NCBI RefSeq assembly: GCF_000444995.1
Contig: NC_022041.1
Location: forward strand, 2,206,001-2,270,000
DNA length: 64,000 bases
Direction: 5' to 3'
Source: Paracoccus aminophilus JCM 7686
GTDB lineage: Bacteria; Pseudomonadota; Alphaproteobacteria; Rhodobacterales; Rhodobacteraceae
Below are positions 33,673-43,075 of the stretch, in pieces. A program made the translations under genes and the position numbers. A model generated the notes under the pieces. The model did not search any database, had not been told where the DNA came from, and saw nothing but the letters and a program-made list of their open reading frames with translations. Position 1 is the first letter of the stretch. Each line of letters begins with the position of its first letter.

Positions 33673-34908
33673 TTACGCTAGCTCCGCCCTTTCAGCCGGC
33701 CCGAAGCTTTCGACCCACTCCACCAACCGTGGCAATGTGTTTCCTTTGAAATCATAGCCGTCTATGATTTTACGGCGGGCCGCAGCACGGAGACGATCCT
33801 CGTTTGGATCTCCGGAGAGCGCTTGAATCAATGCCTGCTCAAGCGCCGGTTGATCGAAATACCCGACAAGACGCCCATTCACGCCGTCGGTGATCAACTC
33901 ACGCACCGGCGCGGTGTCCGACGCGACAATGTAACAGCCTGCCGACATGGCCTCGGTTAGGGACCAGCTGAGAACGAAGGGCATGGTCAGGTAACAATGA
34001 ACGCGGGTCACCTGGATCAAGCTCAAATAGGTTTGATAGGCGACGCGCCCCAGAAAATGGATGCGCGAGAGGTCAAGCTGACCGTCGAGCTCGGCCAGAA
34101 GCTTTGCTTTCCAGCTGTCCGCATCCGAGGGTTTTCCGCCATAGCTGACTCCATCCCCACCGATCAGAACCACCTGCGCTTCAGGACGGGCGCGCATGAC
34201 CTCGGGCAGAGCGCGCATGAAGCGATGAAATCCGCGATAAGGCTCAAGCGAGCGCGAGACATAGGAGATCACCTCGTCTCCGGCCCGCAGCACCTGTCCG
34301 TTTGGCAGGGTCAGGCTCGCTTCTGGATCTGGCCGCACCAGCGTGGTGTCGATCCCGTCATGGATCACGGTGATCTTCTGGCGCAATTCAGGCGGGAAGG
34401 TGCTGGCCTGATATTCCGTAGGCGACAGCCCAGCATCGGCCTGCAGCAAACCCTGGATGAGATGGGCCGAGCGCGCCACCGTCGTCACCCGGCTCTCAAG
34501 CGTCGCAGCACTGATTTCCCGATCAAAGCCGACATCATGTCCGCTTGTGTTGTAAAGAAGCTCTGCATAGACGAGCAGTTTCGCTTCCGGCCAAACCTCA
34601 CGCAGAAACAAGGTCTCGCCCCAGCCGGAATGACCGAAGATCACGTCGGGAATATAGCCGTGCCGCTCGCGCAGCGCACGCGCGCCGCGCGCCGCCAGCC
34701 ACCCACGCTCGGCATATTCAGAATAGGTTCGGCCCAGCCCTTTTATCTCGACCGGCGCCGGCGACTTGTAGCGCATCACCTGCACCCGCGAGCTGCGCTG
34801 GTTCTTCTCATCCGTCAGCCCGATGACATCATGCCCGCGCTCGGCCAAGGCCGGGGCGAGATGAAGAAACTGGCCGGGAAAATTCTGATGGACGAAAAGT
34901 ATCTTCAC
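33673..34908 (-). CDS. Glycosyltransferase family 4-like protein
   Basis: A 411-residue GT-B glycosyltransferase. It opens MKILFVHQNFPGQFLHLAPAL and the C-terminal nucleotide-sugar domain has ISYVSRSLEPYRGFHRFMRAL, VVLIGGD and the E-x7-E-like region LTEAMSAGCYIVASDTAPVRELI. The acceptor and sugar are unknown. Its start overlaps the stop of the transporter ATPase gene (ATGA), so it is cotranscribed with the peptide transporter, an unexpected pairing. Confidence 0.85.
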   Translation of the reverse strand: MKILFVHQNFPGQFLHLAPALAERGHDVIGLTDEKNQRSSRVQVMRYKSPAPVEIKGLGRTYSEYAERGWLAARGARALRERHGYIPDVIFGHSGWGETLFLREVWPEAKLLVYAELLYNTSGHDVGFDREISAATLESRVTTVARSAHLIQGLLQADAGLSPTEYQASTFPPELRQKITVIHDGIDTTLVRPDPEASLTLPNGQVLRAGDEVISYVSRSLEPYRGFHRFMRALPEVMRARPEAQVVLIGGDGVSYGGKPSDADSWKAKLLAELDGQLDLSRIHFLGRVAYQTYLSLIQVTRVHCYLTMPFVLSWSLTEAMSAGCYIVASDTAPVRELITDGVNGRLVGYFDQPALEQALIQALSGDPNEDRLRAAARRKIIDGYDFKGNTLPRLVEWVESFGPAERAELA

Positions 34909-36500
34909 CTGTCGTGATCCCGGAAAGCCGCAGCGAGGAGGTTGCGGGTGTAATCTTGCACGGGAGCGTTAAAAATCTGTTCAGTCGTCCCCTGCTCAAT
35001 GACCTCGCCGATGCGCATAACCATGATCTGATGAGCCATGGCGCGCACGACCCGCAGATCGTGGCTGATGAAGAGGAAGGTCAGCCCATGCTTTTCCTGC
35101 AGACCGCGCAAGAGCTCGACGATCTGGACCTGCACCGTCACATCCAGCGCCGAGGTCGGCTCGTCGAGCACCACCACCTTCGGGCGCAGGATCATCGCGC
35201 GGGCGATCGCAATCCTCTGGCGCTGCCCGCCCGAGAACTCATGCGGGTAGCGATGCATCGCCTCGGGGCTCAGGCCGACCTCCTGCATGATCTCGGCCAC
35301 CATTTCACGCCGGTCGCGGCCCGGCTCGACCCCGTGTACGCCCAAGCCTTCGGCGATGATCTGCTCGACGGTCATGCGCGGCGACAGGCTGCCATAGGGG
35401 TCCTGAAAGACGATCTGCATGTCCCGGCGCAGGCGGCGCAGCTGGCGCGCAGGCCAATGGCTGATGTCCTGGCCCATGTAAAGGATCGGCCCCTCGCTTT
35501 CGATCAGCCGCATGATCGCCAGCGCGAGCGTGGTCTTGCCCGAGCCGGATTCGCCGACGATGCCAAGCGTCTCGCCCGCCCGCACCGAAAGCGTCGCGCC
35601 GTTGACCGCCTTGATATGGCCGGTGACCCGGCGCAGAAAGCCGCGCTTGATCGGGAACCAGACCTTGAGATCGCGGGTCTCGACGGTGACCGGGGCATCC
35701 GGCGCAAGCGGGCGCGCGCGCCCCTGCGGCTGGGCCGCGAGCAGCTTTTTCGTATAGGGATGCTGGGGCGCGGCGAAGACCTCGGCGGCCGGACCCTGTT
35801 CGACAATCTCGCCATCCTTCATCACGCAAACGCGGTCGGCGATCCGACGCACCAGCGCGAGATCATGGCTGATGAAGAGCATCGACAGCCCTTCGCTGCG
35901 CTTGAGCTCGGCCAGCAGATCTATGATCTGCGCCTGAATCGTGACGTCGAGCGCCGTCGTCGGCTCATCCGCGATCAGAAGCTCGGGCTGATTGGCCAAA
36001 GCCATGGCGATCATAATGCGCTGGCGCTGCCCGCCCGAGAATTGGTGGGGAAAGTCATTCAGCCGCTCGGCCGCATCACGGATCCCGACCTTGTCGAGCA
36101 GCTCGACGATCCGCGCCTTGGCCGCCTCGCCGCGCAGACCCTGATGAAGCTGCAGACTTTCCTCGAGCTGCTTTTGCAAGGTGTGGAGCGGATTGAGCGA
36201 GGTCATCGGCTCTTGGAAGATGAAGCTGATGTCATTGCCGCGCACGCCACGCAGCACCGCATCCGGCGCGCCGATCAGCTCGCGCCCGTCATAGCGGACC
36301 GAGCCCTCTACCTGTGCCGCCTCGCCCAGCAGACGGACGGTGCTCAGCGCCGTCACCGATTTGCCCGAACCGGATTCACCGACCAGCGCGACCGTCTCGC
36401 CCTTGCCGACCTCAAAGCTCACGCCTTTGACCGCAGGCAGGGTCTGTCCGTCCTGACGGAAGCTGATCCGCAGGTTCTCGACGCGCAGCACCGAAGTCAT
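34905..36500 (-). CDS. yejF: Peptide ABC transporter, duplicated ATP-binding protein (YejF-like)
   Basis: A 531-residue protein with two complete ATPase domains, each with Walker A GESGSGKS/T, signature SGGQRQRI and Walker B (LLIADEPTTALD, VVLDEPTSALD). The segment GILYMGQDISHW-like between them and MTVEQIIAEGLGVHG in the second half match YejF/DppDF fusions. It drives import of oligopeptides (microcin C-type transporters in E. coli). It overlaps its permease and glycosyltransferase neighbours by 4 bases each. Confidence 0.9.
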   Translation of the reverse strand: MTSVLRVENLRISFRQDGQTLPAVKGVSFEVGKGETVALVGESGSGKSVTALSTVRLLGEAAQVEGSVRYDGRELIGAPDAVLRGVRGNDISFIFQEPMTSLNPLHTLQKQLEESLQLHQGLRGEAAKARIVELLDKVGIRDAAERLNDFPHQFSGGQRQRIMIAMALANQPELLIADEPTTALDVTIQAQIIDLLAELKRSEGLSMLFISHDLALVRRIADRVCVMKDGEIVEQGPAAEVFAAPQHPYTKKLLAAQPQGRARPLAPDAPVTVETRDLKVWFPIKRGFLRRVTGHIKAVNGATLSVRAGETLGIVGESGSGKTTLALAIMRLIESEGPILYMGQDISHWPARQLRRLRRDMQIVFQDPYGSLSPRMTVEQIIAEGLGVHGVEPGRDRREMVAEIMQEVGLSPEAMHRYPHEFSGGQRQRIAIARAMILRPKVVVLDEPTSALDVTVQVQIVELLRGLQEKHGLTFLFISHDLRVVRAMAHQIMVMRIGEVIEQGTTEQIFNAPVQDYTRNLLAAAFRDHDR

Positions 36501-37603
36501 TTGAAGGTCTTTCTGGGATCGAAGGCGTCACGGATGCCTTCGAAGACGAAGACCAGAAGCGACAGCATGATGGCGAAGGTGAAGAAGGCGGTGAAGGCCA
36601 ACCAGGGCGCCTGAAGGTTCTGCTTGGCCTGTAGCGCAAGCTCGCCAAGCGAGGGCGCCGAGGCGGGCAGACCATAGCCAAGATAGTCAAGCGCGGCGAG
36701 GCCCGAGATCGTCCCGGTCACCACGAAAGGCAGCATGGTCAGCGTCGCGACCATGGCATTGGGCAGGATATGGCGGAACATGATGACGCGGTCGCTGACG
36801 CCAAGCGCGCGCGCCGCGCGGACATATTCAAAGTTCCGCGCGCGCAGGAACTCGGCGCGCACCACGCCAACCAAAGCGGGCCAGCCAAAGAGGATGGTCA
36901 CGAAAACCAGCAACCAGAAGCTACGCCCAAGGATCGCGAAAAGGATGATAATGACGTAAAGTGAAGGAGTTGACGACCATATCTCAAGCAATCTCTGAAA
37001 GATGAGATCGGTGCGTCCGCCGAAATAGCCCTGCACCGCCCCCGCCGCGATCCCGAGGACCGAGCTCACCAGTGTTACGATCAGCGTGAACATGATCGAG
37101 AGGCGGAAGCCATAGATGACGCGGGCCAGAACATCGCGGGTGGTGTCATCCGTGCCCAGCCAATGGGTCGCATCGGGCGCACTGGGCGCCGTGCCGACAT
37201 TGTTGATCGTCTGATAGCTGAAGGGGATCGGCGGCCAGATCATCCAGCCCTTCTCAACCGGCTCTCCGGCGACCTTGCCGGTCTCGGCGGCCTCTTTCAT
37301 CACGCCTGCGGGATCGTCCCAGCACTCCTCGCGCCCGCCGGTGTTGATCAGGCATTGCACGCCGGGATCGGTATAGATTGCCTCGGTTCCGACATCTCCA
37401 CCAAAGGCGGTTTCGGGATAGAAGCGATAGATCGGGAAATGCAGCGTGCCCTTGTAGCTCAGGACGATCGGGCGATCATTGGCCACGAGCTCGGCGAAAA
37501 GCGAGACCGCAAAGAGGATGGAGAAGAGAATCAGCGACCAATAGGCGCGGCGATTGCGGCGGAAGTTGCGCAGCCGGCGGCGGTTGAGCTCGGAAAGCGC
37601 CAT
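36497..37603 (-). CDS. yejE: Peptide ABC transporter permease (YejE-like)
   Basis: A 368-residue inner-membrane permease with an N-terminal membrane anchor (YWSLILFSILFAVSLFAEL), the long periplasmic insert typical of YejE (about residues 45-140), and the EAA loop region RAARALGVSDRVIMFRHILPNA. It pairs with the YejB permease. Start and stop overlap the genes on each side, so the operon is tightly coupled. Confidence 0.92.
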   Translation of the reverse strand: MALSELNRRRLRNFRRNRRAYWSLILFSILFAVSLFAELVANDRPIVLSYKGTLHFPIYRFYPETAFGGDVGTEAIYTDPGVQCLINTGGREECWDDPAGVMKEAAETGKVAGEPVEKGWMIWPPIPFSYQTINNVGTAPSAPDATHWLGTDDTTRDVLARVIYGFRLSIMFTLIVTLVSSVLGIAAGAVQGYFGGRTDLIFQRLLEIWSSTPSLYVIIILFAILGRSFWLLVFVTILFGWPALVGVVRAEFLRARNFEYVRAARALGVSDRVIMFRHILPNAMVATLTMLPFVVTGTISGLAALDYLGYGLPASAPSLGELALQAKQNLQAPWLAFTAFFTFAIMLSLLVFVFEGIRDAFDPRKTFK

Positions 37604-38751
37604 CAGCCCGCCCTCTTCTCGAAATCAATGCGCGGATCGACCAACACATACATCAGATCCGACAGGATGCCGACGATCAGCCCGAGCAGGCCAAAGACGT
37701 AAAGCGTGCCGAAGATCACCGGGTAATCGCGCTGCACCGCCGCCTCAAAGCCCAGACGCCCCAACCCATCGAGCGAGAAGATCGTTTCAATCAGGATCGA
37801 GGCGCCGAAGAAGACGCCGAGAAACAGCGCGGGAAAGCCTGCGATCACGATCAGCATCGCATTGCGGAAGACATGGCCGTAGAGCACGCGCCGCTCGGTC
37901 AGGCCCTTGGCGCGGGCGGTCATCACATATTGCTTGTTGATCTCGTCAAGGAAGCTGTTCTTGGTCAGCAGCGTCAGCGTCGCGAAGCTCGAAATCGTGG
38001 TCGCGATCACCGGCAAGGTAATATGCCACAGATAGTCGCCGATTTTGCCGAGCGTCGAGAGATCGCTGAAGTTGTCGCTGGTCAGCCCGCGCAGCGGGAA
38101 GATTTTCCAGTAGGACCCGCCCGCGAACAGCACCATCAGGACCACGCCGAAGAGGAAGGCCGGGATCGCATAGGCAATGATGATCGCGCCCGAGGTCCAG
38201 GTGTCGAAGGCCGTGCCCGCCTTGACCGCCTTGCGGATGCCAAGCGGGATCGAGATCACATAGGCCAGCAGCGTCGACCACAGGCCAAGCGAGATCGACA
38301 CCGGCATTTTCTCGATCACCAGATCGGTGACCGAGATCGAGCGGAAGAAGCTCGTCCCGAAATCGAAGCGCAGATAATTGCCCAACATGATGAAGAAGCG
38401 ATGAAAGGCGCTGATCTTCTCTTTGTGGCAATCGGGTGATTTCAGGCTTGGCTCGCCCTGATGGCTTGGCGTGCAGACGAGTTTCGAAAAGCCCATCTGG
38501 ACTTCCAACTGGTCGAGCAGCTCGGGCGGGATGCCGCGCGCGCCCGCATATTCGGTCGATTGCGCGGATTGCCCGGCATCTCCGCCGCCGCCCGAGAGAT
38601 TGCGCAACGCATCCCCCTCGCCCTGGATCTTGGCGATGATCTGTTCGATCGGGCCGCCGGGCACGAATTGGGTCAGCGCGAAATTGACCAACATGATTCC
38701 GAAAAGGGTCGGAATGATCAGCAGCAGACGCCGCGACAGATAGGCCAGCAT
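37603..38751 (-). CDS. yejB: Peptide ABC transporter permease (YejB-like)
   Basis: A 382-residue permease: [31 protein letters not shown] is the typical first helix, a periplasmic insert follows (about residues 50-130), and the EAA loop is in [21 protein letters not shown]. It forms the membrane channel with YejE. Its stop shares one base with the yejE start. Confidence 0.92.
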   Translation of the reverse strand: MLAYLSRRLLLIIPTLFGIMLVNFALTQFVPGGPIEQIIAKIQGEGDALRNLSGGGGDAGQSAQSTEYAGARGIPPELLDQLEVQMGFSKLVCTPSHQGEPSLKSPDCHKEKISAFHRFFIMLGNYLRFDFGTSFFRSISVTDLVIEKMPVSISLGLWSTLLAYVISIPLGIRKAVKAGTAFDTWTSGAIIIAYAIPAFLFGVVLMVLFAGGSYWKIFPLRGLTSDNFSDLSTLGKIGDYLWHITLPVIATTISSFATLTLLTKNSFLDEINKQYVMTARAKGLTERRVLYGHVFRNAMLIVIAGFPALFLGVFFGASILIETIFSLDGLGRLGFEAAVQRDYPVIFGTLYVFGLLGLIVGILSDLMYVLVDPRIDFEKRAG

Positions 38752-38789
38752 TCCTGCTTACGTCCTCGCCCTGTTTTTGCGAAAACCTC

Positions 38790-40634
38790 TCAGCGCAGCG
38801 CGCCGGAGGCCTTCAACTTTTGCGCTTTATCGGCGTCGAACCACCAGAAATCAAGCTCGCCCAGAGCATAGGGCGGCAGGGTCTCTGGGTGGGCATATTG
38901 ATCGTAATAGGCCAGATTGTAATTCGGCGAATAATATTGCGGCACCCAGAAGCGCAGGCTGCGCAAAGCGCGATCAAGCGCACGGGTGCGGTCGGTCATC
39001 TCTTGCTGAGTGGAGGCCGCAATCACCTGATCGACCAGACTGTCAATCGCGGGATTGGCCAGCCCCATCGGGTTGAACTCGCCCTGCGCCGAGTCGGATT
39101 TGAACATCTGCTCCAGATCGGCGCCGGGCATGAGATCGGTGGAAATCACATCGGTGATGATGTCGAAATCAAAGCTGCGCTCGCGCGTGGTCATCTGCGC
39201 ATCATCGACATTGGTCAGGACCGCATCAATGCCCGCCGCGCGCAGGTTCTGGACATAGGGGTTGATGATGCGCTCGAACTGTTTGTTGTCGTTGAGGAAT
39301 TCGACCTTCAGCGTCTCGCCCTTGTCATTGCGCCGCATCCCGTCCGAGCCGGTTTTCCAGCCTGCCGCATCCAGCAGCGCATTGGCTTGACGCAGGTTCT
39401 TGCGGTCAAGCTGGCGCTCTCCGCTGATCGGCGCGGTCACGGCATCCTCGGTCAGCACGCCCTCGGGCAGATCCTTGGCCAGAGGCGTCAGAAGCGCCAG
39501 CTCAGCCGGGCTTGCCACCCCGGTCGCGGCAAGATCGCTGTTGTCCCAGAAGGAGTTGACGCGCTTGTAGAGCCCGTAGAACAGCGTCTGGTTGGCCCAT
39601 TCGAAGTTGAAGAGCAGCGAGATCGCCTCGCGCACGCGGATGTCTTGGAACTTCTCGCGCCGCAGGTTGAAGACAAAGCCCTGCGTTTGAGCCTTGTTGC
39701 CTTTGGCGAGCGTGTCCTTGATCACCGACCCGTTCTTGAGGCCGGGAAAATCATAGCCCGTCGCCCAGCTCAGAGCCGAGTTTTCATTGCGGAACGTATA
39801 TTCGCCGGATTTGAACGCCTCGAAGGCGCTGTCGGAATCGCCGAAATATTCGATGCGGATGCGATCAAAGTTCGAGCGGCCCTTGTTGATCGCCAGATCC
39901 TGGCCCCAGTAATCCGGGTTGCGCTTATAGATGATCGTGCGGCCAATATCGGCGCGGTCGAACATATAGGGCCCCGAGCCGAGATAGGGCACCGAGCTGC
40001 TCGCCGAAAAATCGCGCTTGTTCTTCTCGAAATCGGCGCGCGAAAAGATCGGCAGCGAGCCGACCGATTGAATGAGGTCGCGGCGCGGGTAGTTCGGCAG
40101 GAAGGTGAATTTGATGTGGTGATCGTCGATGACCTCGGCCTTTTCGACCTGCTGGGCGATCACGGTGCGGAAGGAGGACAGGCCCTGATCGCGCAAGGTC
40201 TCAAAGGAGAACAGCACATCCTGCGCGGTGAGCGGTGTGCCATCCGAGAATTTCGCCTCGGGCCGCATCGAGAAGATCACCCAGTCGCGGCTTGCGGGAT
40301 ATTCGATCTTGTCGCAGATCAGGCAATAGGCGGTCCCGACCTCATCGGCGACGCCGGTCATCAGGCTTTCGAGCATACTGCTCGACAAAAGCGCGGCGCG
40401 GCCCTTGATCGAAAACGGGTTGTAGCTGTCGAACGAACCCAGCCACCACTCCGAGATCTCGCCACCTTTCGGCGCATCGGGATTGACGTAATCGAGATGG
40501 GCGAAATCGGCGGGCAGCTTCAGCGGCTCGTTGAAGACCGAAATGCCGTGCGAGGTGATGGTCGCGTCCTCTGCCAATGCCGGGCCAATCAGAACAAGGG
40601 TGGCAAGCGGGGCAAGCAGAGAAGCATAGCGCAT
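38790..40634 (-). CDS. yejA: Extracellular solute-binding protein of the peptide ABC transporter (YejA-like)
   Basis: A 614-residue SBP family 5 protein with a signal peptide (about residues 1-21, ending ALAE). The domain signature ISEWWLGSFDSYNPFSIKG, FSDGTPLTAQDVLFSFE and FNLRREKFQDIRVREAISLLFNFEW are seen. It captures peptides in the periplasm and delivers them to YejBE. It is the first gene of the yejABEF-glycosyltransferase operon. Confidence 0.92.
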   Translation of the reverse strand: MRYASLLAPLATLVLIGPALAEDATITSHGISVFNEPLKLPADFAHLDYVNPDAPKGGEISEWWLGSFDSYNPFSIKGRAALLSSSMLESLMTGVADEVGTAYCLICDKIEYPASRDWVIFSMRPEAKFSDGTPLTAQDVLFSFETLRDQGLSSFRTVIAQQVEKAEVIDDHHIKFTFLPNYPRRDLIQSVGSLPIFSRADFEKNKRDFSASSSVPYLGSGPYMFDRADIGRTIIYKRNPDYWGQDLAINKGRSNFDRIRIEYFGDSDSAFEAFKSGEYTFRNENSALSWATGYDFPGLKNGSVIKDTLAKGNKAQTQGFVFNLRREKFQDIRVREAISLLFNFEWANQTLFYGLYKRVNSFWDNSDLAATGVASPAELALLTPLAKDLPEGVLTEDAVTAPISGERQLDRKNLRQANALLDAAGWKTGSDGMRRNDKGETLKVEFLNDNKQFERIINPYVQNLRAAGIDAVLTNVDDAQMTTRERSFDFDIITDVISTDLMPGADLEQMFKSDSAQGEFNPMGLANPAIDSLVDQVIAASTQQEMTDRTRALDRALRSLRFWVPQYYSPNYNLAYYDQYAHPETLPPYALGELDFWWFDADKAQKLKASGALR

Positions 40635-40712
40635 CGGCGAAGGGTCCTGTCTGGTTCGGTTCGGCTACGGTAACGATCAGGCCCGCTGGTTCAAGATGCA
40701 TTTGCGTGAACG

Positions 40713-40740
40713 AAAAAGCGCGGAGGTTTCCCTCCGCGCT
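40713..40740 (-). terminator. Rho-independent terminator of cycM
   Basis: On the minus strand AGCGCGGAGG-GAAA-CCTCCGCGCT runs into TTTTTCG. A perfect 10-bp stem with a U-run, just after the cytochrome gene. Confidence 0.9.
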
Positions 40741-40771
40741 GCATTCCCGTTCTGACCTGGCCGGATGTGGC

Positions 40772-41323
40772 TTACTGCAGGGTCGAAAGGTATTTGATCA
40801 GGTTGGCGCGATCCTCGACCTTCGGCAGACCGGCGAAGGACATCTTGGTGCCCGGGACGGCTTTCTTGGGGTTGTTGAGGAAATGCGACAGCGCCTCGGG
40901 CGTCCAATCGGGCGCTTCATCGGCGTGTTTCTTCATCGCGTCATCGTAGTTGAACCCGGCAACGCTGGCGACCGCGCGGCCGACAACGCCGTCGAGATGC
41001 GGGCCGGTGCCGTTCGAGCCGTCGATCTTGTGGCAGGCCTTGCACTTGCCGAAGACTTTCTCGCCGGCAGCCGCATCGGCCGAGGCATAGGCTGCGTCGA
41101 AAGCTGCGGCTTCTGCGGCGGCATCATCCCCGGCGGAAGCTTTGTCGCCACCCGCGCTCTCGGTCACGGCGACGGTATAGGCCTGAGCATGTTCGCCCTC
41201 ACCGCCATGCTCTGACGAACCGACATGGTAAAGGCCCGAGGCCCCCCATGCGACCAGCAAAAGAAACAGAAGCGGAGCGATGATTGCCCCAGCCGCTTTG
41301 GTGATGGTCATCGTATTGAACAT
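40772..41323 (-). CDS. cycM: Membrane-anchored cytochrome c552 (CycM type)
   Basis: A 183-residue class I cytochrome c. Residues about 8-30 are an uncleaved membrane anchor, followed by an Ala/Glu/Gly-rich linker (about 35-85), then haem motif C94-K-A-C97-H98 and the distal ligand Met161 in PGTKMSFAG. This is the layout of Paracoccus cytochrome c552, which carries electrons from the bc1 complex to the aa3 oxidase on the periplasmic face. Divergent from pheA. Confidence 0.92.
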   Translation of the reverse strand: MFNTMTITKAAGAIIAPLLFLLLVAWGASGLYHVGSSEHGGEGEHAQAYTVAVTESAGGDKASAGDDAAAEAAAFDAAYASADAAAGEKVFGKCKACHKIDGSNGTGPHLDGVVGRAVASVAGFNYDDAMKKHADEAPDWTPEALSHFLNNPKKAVPGTKMSFAGLPKVEDRANLIKYLSTLQ

Positions 41324-41468
41324 GTCTGCGGGTTCCCTCTGCGGTCTGTCCGTGGAATTGCGCTGTATCTATCCGCTTTTGTTTCGACTGATCAAGGTAT
41401 AGATCACGGGGCCGCGACGTATTGGGGGCGCGATGTTGCCCTCTCGGCACGCGACATCGGAGGATCGG

Positions 41469-42341
41469 ATGACCAAGAACGTGATTGCCTTTCAGGGCGA
41501 ACTGGGCGCTTACAGCCACCAAGCCTGCCGGATCTCGCGTCCGGACATGGATGTGTTGCCCTGTCGGACCTTTGAGGATGTCATCGAGGCCGTCCGCAGC
41601 CATCAGGCCGAACTCGCCATGCTTCCGGTCGAAAACTCGACCTATGGCCGGGTCGCCGACATCCATCACCTGCTTCCGGCGAGCGGCCTTCACATCATCG
41701 ACGAAGCCTTCGTGCGCGTCCATATCAGCCTTCTCGGCGTGCCCGGCGCAACGCTTGGCGATATCCGCGAGGCGATGAGCCATACGGTTTTGCTGGGCCA
41801 ATGCCGGAAATTCCTGCGCGCCCATTCGATCCTGCCGCTGACCGGCACCGATACCGCAGGCTCTGCGATGGAGGTCGCGCAGCGGGGTGAGCCTGCGCTG
41901 GCCGCGCTCGCCTCTCCGATCGCGGGCGAGATCTATGGCCTCGACGAGCTGGCCCATGAGATCGAGGACTTCAAGAACAACACCACCCGTTTTCTGGTCA
42001 TGTCGCGCGAGCCGGTCCGGGCGCGCCGCCTCAATGCCGAGGGTGGCGGGCTGATGATGACGAGCTTCGTCTTCCGCGTCCGCAACATCCCGGCGGCGCT
42101 TTACAAGGCGATGGGCGGCTTTGCGACCAATGGCGTCAACATGACCAAGCTGGAAAGCTATATGGTCGACGGCCAGTTCATTGCCACGCAGTTTTATGCC
42201 GATATCGAGGGCCATCCCGAAGATCCAAACGTCGCCCGCGCCTTGGAAGAGCTCGATTATTTCACCTCGAGCATGGATATTCTTGGCGTCTATCCCGCCG
42301 ATCCGTTGCGCCTGCGCCAGAAGGCCGAACAAACCGACTGA
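41469..42341 (+). CDS. pheA: Prephenate dehydratase
   Basis: A 290-residue monofunctional enzyme that turns prephenate into phenylpyruvate for phenylalanine synthesis. The catalytic domain spans about residues 1-185 with the TRF motif at 173-175, and the ACT regulatory domain follows (about 192-275). The phenylalanine-binding ESRP motif of the classical enzyme reads ESYM here. There is no chorismate mutase domain. ATG 41469 follows a CGGAGG site; an upstream ATG at 41433 lacks one. Confidence 0.93.
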   Translation: MTKNVIAFQGELGAYSHQACRISRPDMDVLPCRTFEDVIEAVRSHQAELAMLPVENSTYGRVADIHHLLPASGLHIIDEAFVRVHISLLGVPGATLGDIREAMSHTVLLGQCRKFLRAHSILPLTGTDTAGSAMEVAQRGEPALAALASPIAGEIYGLDELAHEIEDFKNNTTRFLVMSREPVRARRLNAEGGGLMMTSFVFRVRNIPAALYKAMGGFATNGVNMTKLESYMVDGQFIATQFYADIEGHPEDPNVARALEELDYFTSSMDILGVYPADPLRLRQKAEQTD

Positions 42342-42376
42342 GGCTTTGCCGCCGCTCGGAAAATGCGCCCGAAACG

Positions 42377-42409
42377 AAAGGGGCGGCGGATCAACCCGCC
42401 GCCCCTTTT
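42377..42409. terminator. Terminator after pheA
   Basis: The stem GGGGCGGCGG / CCGCCGCCCC (42380-42389 with 42396-42405) is preceded by AAA and followed by TTTT. It serves pheA and possibly the convergent SRPBCC gene. Confidence 0.85.
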
Positions 42410-42437
42410 CATCTGCCCACCCCGGCTTAGGCGCCGT

Positions 42438-42896
42438 TCAGGCCGCCGCCCGGGTCACATCGCCCAGAAGCTCGGCAATCCGCAGATCGAATTTCCGGTC
42501 GAGCTGACCTTTGCCAAGCTTGGCGGTCTGCAAGAGCAGCCGCGCCCGCATCGAGCGTGGCCGCACGTCGATCTGCATGTTCAGACGCGACTTGGTCGGC
42601 GTCAGCGCGACGATCGCCATATCAATCGAGATTTCGAACAGCTCGGACTGGCCCTCGATCGCAATCAGCTCGGGCCGGTCGAAGCGCACGACATCAAGGC
42701 GCATGTTGCGGCGCTTGCCACGCCAATCGAAAGACAGCTCCCAGCCGCGACCCACGCCCGGTTCGCTGCGCGGATCAATCCTGCGCACGACCACACCTCG
42801 ACGCGTCATCAGTCGTTCAAGTCGGTCGAAATCTGCAAGAAAATCGAACAACTGCTCTGAAGCGAGATCAGTGTCCTGACGGGTCGAAAATTTCAT
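42438..42896 (-). CDS. SRPBCC family protein
   Basis: A 152-residue START-like (SRPBCC) domain: EQLFDFLADFDRLERLMTRRG, GRGWELSFDWRGKRRNMRL, and a last helix QTAKLGKGQLDRKFDLRIAELL. The fold holds a hydrophobic ligand, but nothing shows which. It is a single gene, convergent with pheA. Confidence 0.75.
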   Translation of the reverse strand: MKFSTRQDTDLASEQLFDFLADFDRLERLMTRRGVVVRRIDPRSEPGVGRGWELSFDWRGKRRNMRLDVVRFDRPELIAIEGQSELFEISIDMAIVALTPTKSRLNMQIDVRPRSMRARLLLQTAKLGKGQLDRKFDLRIAELLGDVTRAAA

Positions 42897-43075
42897 TCTC
42901 GGTAGCCTTGAGTATGTCGCTTGTAGTGAAAAACCTTCGGTAGCGGGCCTGTCGCGAATCGGCCTCTTCTCCCGTCAGCCTTGATTTGAAAAGCAGCGTT
43001 AAAAGAAACAAAGAGCGCTTGAACAGACCTCAAGCTCGTTGCACCTTACAGCCACAAGTTGAATGGGCCAAGAGG

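Noticed and set aside
38820..40673. 617-codon open frame opposite the YejA-like gene
   Set aside because: Antisense shadow; the minus-strand gene has a signal peptide, SBP motifs and operon context. Frames opposite yejF (34914-36614) are also shadows.
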